Assembly (NCBI RefSeq): GCF_024341905.1
Contig: NZ_BQXY01000001.1
Location: 653,013 to 717,012, forward strand
Source of the DNA: Clostridium folliculivorans
GTDB lineage: Bacteria; Bacillota; Clostridia; Clostridiales; Clostridiaceae
DNA length: 64,000 nt
Direction: 5' to 3'
The notes beneath the pieces are model-generated. The model saw only the letters and a list, made by a program, of their open reading frames with translations. It did no database searches and was not told the origin of the DNA. Shown here one piece after another: positions 26,398-34,891 of this stretch. Position 1 is the stretch's first letter. The number at the start of each line of letters is the position of its first letter. A program made the translations under genes and the position numbers.

Positions 26398-27357
26398 GTG
26401 ATCTTAAGACTAGGCTATGTGGCTATTGCTTTAAAGTTGCCTAAGACAACATCATCAAGTACAGTTACTTACGCAACTTATAGTAAACTTACTAATGAAG
26501 AGAGTAAGATGAATAAGCTAAAAGCAACCACACTTTCAAACTTAGATAATCTATATAAAATACTTCAGTACAATGTTGAAAACCAGTTGCATTTTTATAG
26601 AATAACCTCTGCGTTGATACCGCTTGCTACTCATCCGGAAGTTATGTGGAAATATAGAGAGATGTTTTCTAAAGATTTTAAAAGAATCGGAGATTTAGTT
26701 AGAAAAAATCAAATGAGAGTAGATACTCACCCAGATGAATTTAATGTTATTAATTCTCTTAGAGAGGATGTAGTGGTTGCAACAGAAAGAAATTTATGGC
26801 CTCATGTACATCTGTTTGAAGATATGAACTACCCAGAAGGAAAGATGGTGCTTCATGTTGGAAGTAGTGCAGGTGGAAAAGAAGAGGCGCTAGAGCGGTT
26901 TAAAGTTAACTTTAAAAGGTTTCCTAAGGAAATAACTTCAAGGCTTATGATAGAAAATGATGATAAAACCTTTAATGTAAGAGAAGTGCTTTCGCTGTGC
27001 AAGGATATAAATGCACCAATGGTATTAGATGCTCATCACCATCTGTGCAATAATGATGGAGAAGAACTTAAAGATTACATAAGTGATATTTTTGATACAT
27101 GGGAAGAGCAGAGTCTTCCTGCAAAGTTTCATTTTTCTTCTCCAAAAGAAAGTGAAAGAGATAGAAAACATGCTGATTTCATCGATCCTCAAGCTTTTAT
27201 AAGATTTATCGAATTATGTAGAGACGTAAATAAGGATATGGACGTTATGCTTGAAGCAAAACAAAAAGACCTTGCAGTATATCAGCTAGCTGATGATATA
27301 GAAAAAATAAAACCAGAATGGAAAAGAATTGATGTTAGTACCTTTGAGATAAAATAA
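26398..27357 (+). CDS. uvsE: UV DNA damage endonuclease
   Basis: 319 aa TIM-barrel nuclease of the UVDE family, which nicks DNA 5' to UV photoproducts. Visible: LRLGYVAIALKL at the start, VDTHPDEFNVINS (metal-binding His), LHVGSSAGGKEEALERF, RLMIENDDKTFNV (metal Glu), VLDAHHHLCNNDG (metal Asp and His) and KFHFSSPKE near 242, all in family order. The start is GTG at 26398 with AGGGAG 8-9 bases upstream. Single gene; spores benefit from such repair, though no link to sporulation is shown here. Confidence 0.93.
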   Translation: MILRLGYVAIALKLPKTTSSSTVTYATYSKLTNEESKMNKLKATTLSNLDNLYKILQYNVENQLHFYRITSALIPLATHPEVMWKYREMFSKDFKRIGDLVRKNQMRVDTHPDEFNVINSLREDVVVATERNLWPHVHLFEDMNYPEGKMVLHVGSSAGGKEEALERFKVNFKRFPKEITSRLMIENDDKTFNVREVLSLCKDINAPMVLDAHHHLCNNDGEELKDYISDIFDTWEEQSLPAKFHFSSPKESERDRKHADFIDPQAFIRFIELCRDVNKDMDVMLEAKQKDLAVYQLADDIEKIKPEWKRIDVSTFEIK

Positions 27358-27537
27358 AGGAATTGTCATATAACCGTTGTGAAATTAATTGGTTAGTCAT
27401 CCGATGCTTTAATGAGCACACAAAAAGAATTAATTTCAATGATACGCTTAAACATACCCTAATATAAAATAAATATATTGTTATTTGTCACTGCGGATTT
27501 TATAATATAAATAAAGTATATGGAAAAAGGTGATGTT

Positions 27538-28065
27538 ATGGCAAGTAACTATATTAAGTTTTATACCTTTTTTGACATCTTAAGTAAGCACAGTGATAAT
27601 AAGAATATGTTATCTATGAAAAAAATACTACAAGTAATGGAAGAACGAACTGGAGATAAAATTGACAGAAGGACTATATATGAGTACATAAAAAATTTAA
27701 AGGAACTAGGTTTTGACATAAGTGACTATTCAGAAAACAAGAGAGGGTATTTTTTGAAACCGGTGGCGGTTAGTTCAAACAATACTGCTAATAAATTCAC
27801 TAATTATAAAAGCCAAACTAAAACAGATATCACAATTGAATTTGATAATGACCTGAAGCATGAACTTATGAGTGAATTTAAAGAAAATATTAATTTAATG
27901 AGAGAAATGGATACAACCTTTCTAGCCGTAGTTCATATGGTGTACGATAAGTCTGTTATTGGATGGATCCTAAGCTTTGGTAGCAAAGCAAAAGTTGTGG
28001 AACCACCTGAATTAAAATATGAAATCAAGGAAGAAATTAATAAATTAAATGAAATATATTGCTAG
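27538..28065 (+). CDS. HTH regulator with WCX-like tail but no WYL domain
   Basis: 175 aa. Residues 1-75 form a winged helix like that of DeoR/WYL regulators (IDRRTIYEYIKNLKELGFDI, then SENKRGYFL as the wing). Residues about 100-175 (FDNDLKHELMSEFKE, VIGWILSFGSKAKVVEPPEL, EINKLNEIY) resemble WCX, the region that normally comes after the WYL core. The WYL core of about 80 residues is absent and there is no frameshift remnant. So it is either a compact variant that lost its ligand sensor or a separate small family. ATG 27538 has AAAGGTG 5-6 bases ahead. A 61-base hairpin-capable repeat (GAAATTAATT / AATTAATTTC) lies in the gap upstream of it. Confidence 0.65.
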   Translation: MASNYIKFYTFFDILSKHSDNKNMLSMKKILQVMEERTGDKIDRRTIYEYIKNLKELGFDISDYSENKRGYFLKPVAVSSNNTANKFTNYKSQTKTDITIEFDNDLKHELMSEFKENINLMREMDTTFLAVVHMVYDKSVIGWILSFGSKAKVVEPPELKYEIKEEINKLNEIYC

Positions 28066-28073
28066 GAAAGTAT

Positions 28074-28120
28074 AAAGCACTATCAGAGATTAAGATTTAA
28101 TTACTATGATAGTGCTTTTA
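28074..28120 (+). terminator. Terminator between convergent genes
   Basis: Arms AAAGCACTATCA and TGATAGTGCTTT with a 21-base loop, followed by TATT. It serves the HTH gene and can serve the minus-strand EamA gene. Confidence 0.75.
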
Positions 28121-28172
28121 TTATTTGATGCTGTTATAGTTTTGTGCTGAAATTATTCATAATATTACAGTG

Positions 28173-29069
28173 CTATAAAAATAAAATACCTACACCAACT
28201 ATTGTTATTAAAGCACCTATCACTTCTTTTACAGTAGTCTTTTCTTTGAAAATTACAATTGAAGCAGGTATAATCAATATTCTTGAAATTGATGTTATGG
28301 TAGAAGAAATTCCTGTTGTAGTATATTGTACTGATAAAAGCGATAGTGAGACTCCTAAGAATGGGCCGAATAATGAACCTATTGTTATGTTTTTCATGGC
28401 ATTAGCATCCTTGCAAGCTTTAAAAAGGTTCTTCCATCCTTTAGCAAAGGTTATAACTATGCCAAAACCTATTAGGGCAGCAATTATACGTATTTGAGTA
28501 GCTGCAAAAGGGTCATAGTTTCCCATTCCGAATTTGCTGAAAATCAAACCAAATGCTTGTCCAAAAGCTCCTATTAGTGCGTATATTAATCCTTTTATAG
28601 GATGAGAAAGCTTTATCTTTTTCTCTCCTGAATCTTTAACTAATATAACTAAAGCTATACCACCTAAAGTTATGAACATACCAAACAAATCTTTTAAAGA
28701 CAAAGTTTCACCTAAAATTAGAAAACCTGCTAAAGCTGAGATTGGTGGGACAGTAGCCATAATTAAAGTTGATAATCTAGATCCTATTTCTACATAAGCT
28801 TGAAATAAGAAAAGATCACCTATAACAAATCCTATAAGTCCAGAAATAAAAAGCCATGTCCAATTCTGCATTGAAGCATCAAAAGGAAGAAACATACCTC
28901 TTGTTACTAAAGTATAAATACCAATAAAAATGAACGCCAATATCAATCTTATGTAATTTACAGATAGAGAACCTACCTTTTTGCCAGCTGTTTCAAAAGC
29001 TATTGGTGAAACAGTCCAACATACAGCTGTGGCTAAAGCTGCTATTTCTCCTATGTTTGAATGAAACAA
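28173..29069 (-). CDS. EamA/DMT family transporter
   Basis: 298 aa with ten membrane helices in two EamA repeats. Segments such as ATAVCWTVSPIAFE (helix 1), ISGLIGFVIGDLFLFQAYVEIGSR and VPPISALAGFLILGETLS (end of repeat 1 with the conserved Pro and Glu) and SIVIFKEKTTVKEVIG (the same in repeat 2) are visible. Substrate unknown; relatives export amino acids, nucleosides or drugs. Start chosen at TTG 29069 because GGAGGTG is 8 bases ahead; the longer frame from 29111 has no ribosome binding site and a non-hydrophobic extra segment. Confidence 0.87.
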   Translation of the reverse strand: MFHSNIGEIAALATAVCWTVSPIAFETAGKKVGSLSVNYIRLILAFIFIGIYTLVTRGMFLPFDASMQNWTWLFISGLIGFVIGDLFLFQAYVEIGSRLSTLIMATVPPISALAGFLILGETLSLKDLFGMFITLGGIALVILVKDSGEKKIKLSHPIKGLIYALIGAFGQAFGLIFSKFGMGNYDPFAATQIRIIAALIGFGIVITFAKGWKNLFKACKDANAMKNITIGSLFGPFLGVSLSLLSVQYTTTGISSTITSISRILIIPASIVIFKEKTTVKEVIGALITIVGVGILFL

Positions 29070-29218
29070 TTTGTCCACCTCCGAAGTTGATAAAAAAATT
29101 TTCACGTACAATTTATATTAACACAGTATAGTATTAAATTACTACATCAATTTATAAATTTGTGTCACTGAGAGGTGAAAAACATAAGCTAATATAGAGA
29201 AATATTAAGGAGAACGAA

Positions 29219-29734
29219 ATGAATAAATTTCATAGAGCTTTAAACCGTTTATTCAAGAGACAAACTCAACCAAAGATAGTGGAGGTAAACTACAAATGGG
29301 CAACTCCATTGCAATTTACAATGAAGCCTCAAATGTTAGTGTATCATCATACTGTAGAGATTGGTAAAACTCCTCAGGAAATACATCAACTTCATGTCAA
29401 TAGAGGGTGGGCTGGAATAGGGTATCACTTCTATATAAGAAAAGATGGAACAATTTATAGAGGAAGACCTGAAAATGCAGTTGGGTCTCATGCACCAGGA
29501 TTTAATAATATAGCTTTAGGAATAGCTCTTGAAGGAAACTTTATGGTAGAAAAACCAACACAACAGCAACTAGACTCGGCTATAATACTATCTAAATACT
29601 TAGTAAAGAAGTACGGAATAAAAGATCTTAGAAGGCATAAAGATGTAAAACCAACTACTGAGTGCCCAGGAATTAACTTCCCGTTTGATTATATTAAATC
29701 ACAGGTTATAGGGGGAGGCAGTAGAGCCTTATAG
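29219..29734 (+). CDS. N-acetylmuramoyl-L-alanine amidase (Amidase_2 family)
   Basis: 171 aa. Zinc amidase fold: YHHTVE with the first His at about 42-43, GIGYHFYIRKDGTIYRGRP near 66, AVGSHAPGFNNIALGIALEGN near 92 with the conserved E/N strand, and RRHKDVKPTTECPG near 142 with the second His and the Cys ligand. It cuts between MurNAc and the stem peptide. No signal peptide is visible, only a basic start (MNKFHRALNRLFKRQ), so release may need a holin or lysis, or it may act in the mother cell. AAGGAG precedes the ATG by 7 bases. Confidence 0.9.
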   Translation: MNKFHRALNRLFKRQTQPKIVEVNYKWATPLQFTMKPQMLVYHHTVEIGKTPQEIHQLHVNRGWAGIGYHFYIRKDGTIYRGRPENAVGSHAPGFNNIALGIALEGNFMVEKPTQQQLDSAIILSKYLVKKYGIKDLRRHKDVKPTTECPGINFPFDYIKSQVIGGGSRAL

Positions 29735-29781
29735 ATATATGTAGATTTGTGTGAAGTATAGGTACTGTATACAAATTTAAT

Positions 29782-29858
29782 AAACTATATCATTGAAGCA
29801 GTGTTCAGTGATATAGTTTTATTTTTTTCAGTAATTAAGGTCGCTTCAGCGATTTTTT
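29782..29858 (+). terminator. Two successive hairpins after the amidase gene
   Basis: First, AAACTATATCATTGAA / TTCAGTGATATAGTTT (29782-29819) followed by TATTTTTTT. Then GGTCGCTTCAGCGATTTTTT (29839-29858), a short hairpin with the same sequence as the 3' hairpin of repeat family B. Together they separate the amidase from the minus-strand helicase. Confidence 0.7.
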
Positions 29859-29875
29859 GACATAAGAGCAATAGA

Positions 29876-31105
29876 CTACTTTTTCTTTTGGCCTAGATTT
29901 TTAGGTGTAGATTTTTTCTTTTTATTAGGACTAGACTGATAATTATCATGCTTAAGATCTTTTGCTTCATCTAACTCCAATATTTCTCCCTTATAGATGT
30001 CTTTTTGTGCCATCTTAATATTGAATGTGTTTTCAAATTTATGTATTGTTGGTAGTTCTCTATCAGTAACTATTGATATAGCTGTTCCACTTTGACCAGC
30101 TCTACCAGTTCTACCTACTCTATGCAAATATTCTTTAGGATCCTCTGGGAGGTCTAAATTAAAGATATGAGTAATACCCTTTACATCAAGTCCTCTAGCA
30201 GCAATATCTGATGCTACTAATACTTGATATTTACCATTTCTAAAGCCTTCTAAAGCTTTCTTTCTTTCTTCCTTAGTACTAGTGCCATATATTCCATAAG
30301 CTTTTACTTTGTGGTACTGAAGCTTTAGTGTAGTGTCTTCTGTTTCTTCGCTTTTATTTATAAAGACAATTGCTTTTTTTGTACCGGAAGCATGGATTAA
30401 TTTTCTCAGTACTTCCATTTTGTCTCTACGTTCAGTTACAACAAATAGATGATCTATAGTTGAACTTACGCTATTATCTTCATCTAACTTAATTAATATA
30501 GGCTCCTTCATTATTTCCTTTGCTGCCTTTTCACTTTCTGGAGTTATGGTAGCAGAGAAAATCATTATTTGCCTATCTCTAAGCGTAGACTTAATTATAT
30601 CTTTTACTGGAGCAATATTCTTATCATTTAATAATCTGTCACCTTCATCAATAACGATGGTTTTAACAGTATGTGCGCTAATTTTTTTTAGCTTAATTAA
30701 TTCTAATACTCTGCCAGGGGTACCTACAACTATATGTGGTTTCACTTTCAAATTTTCTATCTGTCTTTTTATATTAACTTCACCAATTATAGAAGTTGAG
30801 TTTACTGGTAAGGTGGAATTCGTAGCTAGAAGTTTTATCTCTCTATCTATCTGCATTACTAGTTCATGAGTAGGGGCCAATATAATTGCCTGCATTTCTC
30901 TTTTTGAAGAATCTATTTTGTTAAAGATAGGTAGTAAGTAAGCTAAGGTTTTTCCGCTTCCAGTCTGGGATTTACCTATAATATCTTTATTTTCTAATGC
31001 AATTGGAATAACCTTTTCTTGAATTTCAGTAGGGGTTGATATTTGTGACTTCGCTAATCCCTCAATAAGAGTTACAGGAAGTGATAGTTTTTCGAATGAG
31101 CTCAC
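29876..31105 (-). CDS. DEAD-box RNA helicase
   Basis: 409 aa. Q motif TPTEIQEKVIP at 24-34, Walker A SQTGSGKT at 46-53, LAPTHELVMQ, TPGRVLELI, motif II VIDEGDRLL (DEGD in place of DEAD), motif III SAT, and the C-terminal helicase lobe with ASDIAARGLDVKG and HRVGRTGRAG. A Lys-rich tail (SPNKKKKSTPKNLGQKKK) probably binds RNA. Such proteins unwind structured RNA in ribosome assembly or mRNA decay, often in the cold. The start is GTG 31105 with AAGGAG 9 bases upstream; the longer frame from 31186 lacks one. Confidence 0.92.
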   Translation of the reverse strand: MSSFEKLSLPVTLIEGLAKSQISTPTEIQEKVIPIALENKDIIGKSQTGSGKTLAYLLPIFNKIDSSKREMQAIILAPTHELVMQIDREIKLLATNSTLPVNSTSIIGEVNIKRQIENLKVKPHIVVGTPGRVLELIKLKKISAHTVKTIVIDEGDRLLNDKNIAPVKDIIKSTLRDRQIMIFSATITPESEKAAKEIMKEPILIKLDEDNSVSSTIDHLFVVTERRDKMEVLRKLIHASGTKKAIVFINKSEETEDTTLKLQYHKVKAYGIYGTSTKEERKKALEGFRNGKYQVLVASDIAARGLDVKGITHIFNLDLPEDPKEYLHRVGRTGRAGQSGTAISIVTDRELPTIHKFENTFNIKMAQKDIYKGEILELDEAKDLKHDNYQSSPNKKKKSTPKNLGQKKK

Positions 31106-31378
31106 AATAATAATCTCCTTTATTATACGATTTAAGTATGAATCATAACTAATATTATTTACAAGATATAAAATGATGTACAACAAATTAAATTATGGTT
31201 GCTAAAAAGTTGTGTACATATGCCTTTAAGTATACACTAAGTTGATATTTAAGGTTACAATCTTATATTGAAATATTAATTTAATTATTTAATTATTTAT
31301 CATAGATATACAGTTAATAAGTATAGTAAAAAAACTCACATAAGTCTACACATAGTATAGTAATTTGCCAAATATAAC

Positions 31379-31438
31379 TTTTTTTATTCTTTAGGGATTT
31401 ATAATACAATATGATCTGTGGATAAGTGTGCGTAGCAA
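31379..31438 (+). repeat. Family C sequence block, stand-alone copy
   Basis: TTTTTATTCTTTAGGGATTT, then ATCTGTGGATAAGTGTGCG. The same block, with differences, begins the long forms of repeat family B at 11657 and 49594. Here no family B core follows; instead there is a different hairpin at 31509. The rest of the 31106-31564 gap is A+T-rich without other features. Confidence 0.5.
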
Positions 31439-31508
31439 ACTTAAAATATAGGAGCTGCTGAAACATCGTGTTAAAAATAGCCAAAGCATAATAGAAGTTA
31501 AAGTATAA

Positions 31509-31546
31509 AAACCACTGGCAGTATTAAGATATCTGTCCAGTGGTTT
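31509..31546 (-). terminator. Terminator of the ACT-PFL operon
   Basis: AAACCACTGG-CAG and CTG-T-CCAGTGGTTT arms around ATTAAGATAT-type loop, 19 bases beyond the stop codon of the minus-strand PFL gene. Confidence 0.75.
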
Positions 31547-31564
31547 ATATTATAAATAATTATT

Positions 31565-32923
31565 TTAGTTCTTGAAGCTATGGATAGGTGCAGGCATTCT
31601 ACCGCCTCTTTTTATAAAAGCTTCAGAAGAATATTTGCTTACAGCCATTATTGGAGCAGTTCCTAGAAGTCCTCCAAATTCAACTTCATCACCTAAAGTT
31701 TTTCCGTATACAGGGATGATTCTTACTCCAGTAGTCTTGTTATTTATAACTCCTATAGCAGCTTCATCAGCTATTATGCCTGAAATTGTAGAAGCTGGAG
31801 TGTCACCTGGTATAGCAACCATGTCAAGACCAACAGAACATACACAAGTCATTGCTTCCAATTTATCTATGCTTAAAGAACCATTCTTTACTGCTGCTAT
31901 CATCCCTTCATCTTCGCTTATAGGAATGAAAGCACCACTTAATCCACCTACATGATAAGAAGCCATTACGCCTCCTTTTTTTACTGCATCATTTAGCATT
32001 GCTAGTGCAGCAGTTGTTCCGTGACAACCGCAGCTCTCTAAGCCCATCTCTTCTAATATTCTTGCAACTGAATCACCAACAGCTGGAGTAGGAGCTAAAG
32101 ATAAATCGATGATACCAAAAGGAGTATCTAGTCTTCTTGAAGCTTCATGAGCTATAAGCTGACCGGCTCTTGTGATCTTAAAAGCAGTTTTCTTAATTGT
32201 TTCTGCCAAAACATCAAAGGATTCGCCCCTAACTGATTCTAAAGCTGCTTTAACAACTCCAGGACCACTGATACCTAAATTTATTATTGCTTCTGCTTCA
32301 CCTACACCGTGATATGCTCCTGCCATAAATGGATTGTCATCAACTGCATTTGCAAACACAACTAGTTTAGCGCATCCAATAGAGTCTCTATCTCTTGTTA
32401 AATAAGCAGCTTGCTTTATTATTTCTCCCATGTGGGCAACTGCATCCATATTTATTCCTGATTTAGTGCAACCAACATTTATAGAAGCACATACTTTGTC
32501 AGTAACAGCTAGTGCTTCCGGTATTGAATCAATTAGTATTCTATCACCCTTAGAATATCCTTTTTGAACTAGAGCAGAAAAACCGCCGATAAAGTTGACA
32601 CCAACTTCTTTTGCAGCTTTATCAAGAATTTTAGCGTATTCAACATAATTAGTATCACTAGAACTTTGAGCTATCAAAGATATAGGTGTAACTGCTATTC
32701 TCTTATTTATAATAGGAATACCGAACTCAGCCTCAAGCTGATTTCCTACCTTAACAAGATTTTCAGCTCTTTTAGTGATCTTATCATATATAAGTTGTCT
32801 TGATATCTTTCCATCGCTATGACAACAATCTAAAAGAGAAATTCCCATAGTTATAGTTCTAATATCAAGTTTTTCTTTTTCAATCATGTTAATGGTTTCA
32901 AGTATGTTTTGAGTATTTATCAA
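31565..32923 (-). CDS. PFL family protein (DUF711/UPF0210)
   Basis: 452 aa, the normal length for this family, which has the fold of glycyl radical enzymes but lacks the radical site; biochemical role not known. Conserved parts seen: [11 protein letters not shown] near 24, [13 protein letters not shown] near 100, [13 protein letters not shown] near 180, [17 protein letters not shown] near 214, [16 protein letters not shown] near 295 and [16 protein letters not shown] near 395. Found almost always directly after an ACT-domain gene, as here (35-bp gap). A glycine riboswitch upstream suggests a link to glycine metabolism or sensing. Confidence 0.92.
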   Translation of the reverse strand: MINTQNILETINMIEKEKLDIRTITMGISLLDCCHSDGKISRQLIYDKITKRAENLVKVGNQLEAEFGIPIINKRIAVTPISLIAQSSSDTNYVEYAKILDKAAKEVGVNFIGGFSALVQKGYSKGDRILIDSIPEALAVTDKVCASINVGCTKSGINMDAVAHMGEIIKQAAYLTRDRDSIGCAKLVVFANAVDDNPFMAGAYHGVGEAEAIINLGISGPGVVKAALESVRGESFDVLAETIKKTAFKITRAGQLIAHEASRRLDTPFGIIDLSLAPTPAVGDSVARILEEMGLESCGCHGTTAALAMLNDAVKKGGVMASYHVGGLSGAFIPISEDEGMIAAVKNGSLSIDKLEAMTCVCSVGLDMVAIPGDTPASTISGIIADEAAIGVINNKTTGVRIIPVYGKTLGDEVEFGGLLGTAPIMAVSKYSSEAFIKRGGRMPAPIHSFKN

Positions 32924-32958
32924 AATTAATTCCTCCAGTATGATGATATTTAGATTTG

Positions 32959-33228
32959 TTAGATAGTGTGCATTGAGTTGAAAAGAGCTTCTTGTTGAAT
33001 TCTTATTGATACATCCAAATTAGTTCCTAAAGTATCCAAAGCTTTCTTTAGTTCTGAAAAATCCATAGTTGCTTTTGAAAGATCTGCAAGCATTACCATT
33101 GTAAAGAATCCATCAAGCAAAGTTTGAGTTATATCTAAAACATTAACATTACTTTCTTTTAATACAGAAGTAACCTCATATATTATTCCTACTTTATCCT
33201 TTCCTATAACAGTTATTAGTGATCTCAT
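32959..33228 (-). CDS. ACT domain protein (UPF0237 family)
   Basis: 89 aa, a single ACT domain: [20 protein letters not shown] with the Gly turn that usually contacts an amino acid, then [18 protein letters not shown] and a helix [16 protein letters not shown] domains bind small ligands, most often amino acids, and regulate partners. This one is always paired with the PFL/DUF711 protein. AGGAGAGA is 7-8 bases ahead of the ATG. First gene after the glycine riboswitch and its terminator. Confidence 0.92.
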   Translation of the reverse strand: MRSLITVIGKDKVGIIYEVTSVLKESNVNVLDITQTLLDGFFTMVMLADLSKATMDFSELKKALDTLGTNLDVSIRIQQEALFNSMHTI

Positions 33229-33268
33229 TGAATCATCTCTCCTTAATAAATTTATTTTGTATTAATTA

Positions 33269-33305
33269 CAGGTTTTATGTACGAAAGGCAGATGTATAAA
33301 CTTTG
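33269..33305 (+). repeat. Partial family B core
   Basis: TACGAAAGGCAGATGTATAAA matches the family B core ATTCGGAAAGGCAGATGCGTAAA closely, but CGCCTG and the 3' hairpin are missing. It lies in the leader between the glycine riboswitch and the ACT gene, on the opposite strand. Could be chance or decayed. Confidence 0.35.
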
Positions 33306-33393
33306 CGTCTTTACTGTACAACTTAAAAAGTTAGAAAAGTAATTAAATTTGGTAAATTTAAAACGTAAAAGAGTTATCTACTTTTCTATATAG

Positions 33394-33425
33394 TAAAAAA
33401 GAGCCTAATATTAGTATTAGCCTCT
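33394..33425 (-). terminator. Terminator in the leader of the ACT-PFL operon
   Basis: On the minus strand AGAGGCTAATA and TATTAGGCTCT (one G-G mismatch) followed by TTTTTT. It lies between the glycine riboswitch and the ACT gene, so it is a candidate for the regulated terminator; a second weak T-run hairpin lies at 33455-33482 directly after the aptamer. Confidence 0.6.
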
Positions 33426-33481
33426 GAAGATCGAATATTAAAAAGGATTATACACAAAAAAAGTGCATAAACTTTCCTAAT

Positions 33482-33603
33482 GCTCTGTCCTTTTACCTGA
33501 GAGTTTCACCATAAAAATGGTTTTCCCCTTCGGTGCTCAAAAAAGAGTCTCTCCAGAGTTCCGTCCAATAGCGGTTTAAAATATATCCCGCTACCTTCTA
33601 CCG
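33482..33603 (-). promoter_or_regulatory. Glycine riboswitch
   Basis: Read on the minus strand: CTCTGGAGAGACTC, then GAGCACCGAAGGGGAAAA, then AAACTCTCAGGTAAAAGGAC and AGAG, the complete conserved core of a gcvT-type glycine aptamer in the right order. Only one full aptamer is seen; the 40 bases before it (GGTAGCGGG ... CCGCTA) may form the ghost-aptamer helix known from singlet glycine riboswitches. The first gene downstream is the ACT-domain gene 250 bases away, with one or two terminators between. Note that the + strand gene on the other side (cbiB) is not in its path. Confidence 0.88.
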
Positions 33604-33928
33604 GAATTATTAAATTAATAAAATTATATCATAAATATTTATATTTTCAATAAGTAAAACTAATTTATATTAATTATTGACTAAATACTGCCTAAAGTGC
33701 TACGATTTATGTGATTTTCTGCTTTATATTATGCATAGCCAATTATAGGTAGACCAGCTCCAAATAAGTAATTTAGTATTCATTAATAATTAATAGAATC
33801 AGCAATTAAATTTTGTAGAGTAGAACTGGGTATATATGTATAATTATAATATTGGCGTTGTATGTCATTATGAAGCTAAGATTAGGAATTCATTAAATAA
33901 TCATAATAAGAATAAGGAAGTACAGTTT
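33604..33928. other. Gene-free stretch before cbiB
   Basis: Contains the start of transcription for the glycine riboswitch RNA (minus) and for cbiB-cobD (plus). I looked for a cobalamin riboswitch and did not see its conserved box. Otherwise A+T-rich. Confidence 0.4.
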
Positions 33929-34891
33929 ATGGTAAGTATATGTATAGCATTAATAGTTGATTTTATTTTAGGAGATCCATACTGGTTTCCCCATCCGGTA
34001 AGACTTATAGGTAAGTACATAAGCATGTTTCAAAACTTAATAAAGAAGATGGAACTAAAGGATATGACTTTAAAGTTTGCAGGTATTGTTTTAACTTTTA
34101 CAACAGTGATGTTATGCTTTGGAGTAACCTACTTTATACTTGAAATTAGTAAAAGCGTTTCGATTTATTTATATATAGTAGTCAATATTTTTATAATGTG
34201 GACAACTATCGCAGCAAAATGTTTGGCAAGTGAAGGTCTTAAAATATACAGGATACTAAAGCAAGGAAACATAGTTGAAGCAAGGAAACAACTTTCTTAT
34301 ATAGTTGGAAGAGATACGGAAAATCTAAACGAGAAACAGATTGCAAAGGCAGTTATAGAGACAATCTCAGAAAACTGCTCGGATGGTATAATAGCTCCTT
34401 TATTTTATCTGTTTATAGGTGGAGCACCTTTGGCAATGGCCTATAAGGCTGTAAATACTTTGGATTCAATGGTTGGATATAAAGAAGGAATGTTTTTAAA
34501 TTTTGGATGGGCATCTGCCAAATTTGATGATATTGTGAATTTTATACCGGCTAGAATAACAGGAATAATGATGGTGGCTGCTGCATTTATATTAAGATAT
34601 GATTATAAAAACAGTGCGATTATTTTTATGAAAGATAGAAAAAAGCACTCAAGTCCCAATTCAGCTCACCCAGAAGCTGCTGTAGCTGGAGCCTTAGGAA
34701 TTGAACTAGGGGGAACTAACTATTATTTTGGGAAACCAGTGGAGAAGCCTACTATTGGATTCAACAAAGAGGACTTACAAGTTGATTATATAAAAGATTC
34801 AATTAAACTAATGTATGGATCTTATATATTATCAACTGCAGCATTTTTTGTAATAAAAGGAGTGATTATAAGTGGAATATCATGGTGGTAA
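33929..34891 (+). CDS. cbiB: Adenosylcobinamide-phosphate synthase (CbiB)
   Basis: 320 aa membrane enzyme that joins adenosylcobyric acid and aminopropanol (phosphate), late in vitamin B12 synthesis. Seen: ALIVDFILGDPYWFPHPVRLIG at the N terminus in the family pattern, ETISENCSDGIIAPLFYLFIGG near 150, VNTLDSMVGYK near 182, and HSSPNSAHPEAAVAGALG near 245. About six membrane helices. The ATG at 33929 is preferred because all homologues begin near MVS; the frame open from 33836 is longer. Its 3' end overlaps cobD by 20 bases, so the two are translated together. Confidence 0.93.
   Translation: MVSICIALIVDFILGDPYWFPHPVRLIGKYISMFQNLIKKMELKDMTLKFAGIVLTFTTVMLCFGVTYFILEISKSVSIYLYIVVNIFIMWTTIAAKCLASEGLKIYRILKQGNIVEARKQLSYIVGRDTENLNEKQIAKAVIETISENCSDGIIAPLFYLFIGGAPLAMAYKAVNTLDSMVGYKEGMFLNFGWASAKFDDIVNFIPARITGIMMVAAAFILRYDYKNSAIIFMKDRKKHSSPNSAHPEAAVAGALGIELGGTNYYFGKPVEKPTIGFNKEDLQVDYIKDSIKLMYGSYILSTAAFFVIKGVIISGISWW

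Noticed and set aside
33604-33928. Cobalamin riboswitch before cbiB
   Set aside because: The conserved B12 box and its flanking helices are not seen.
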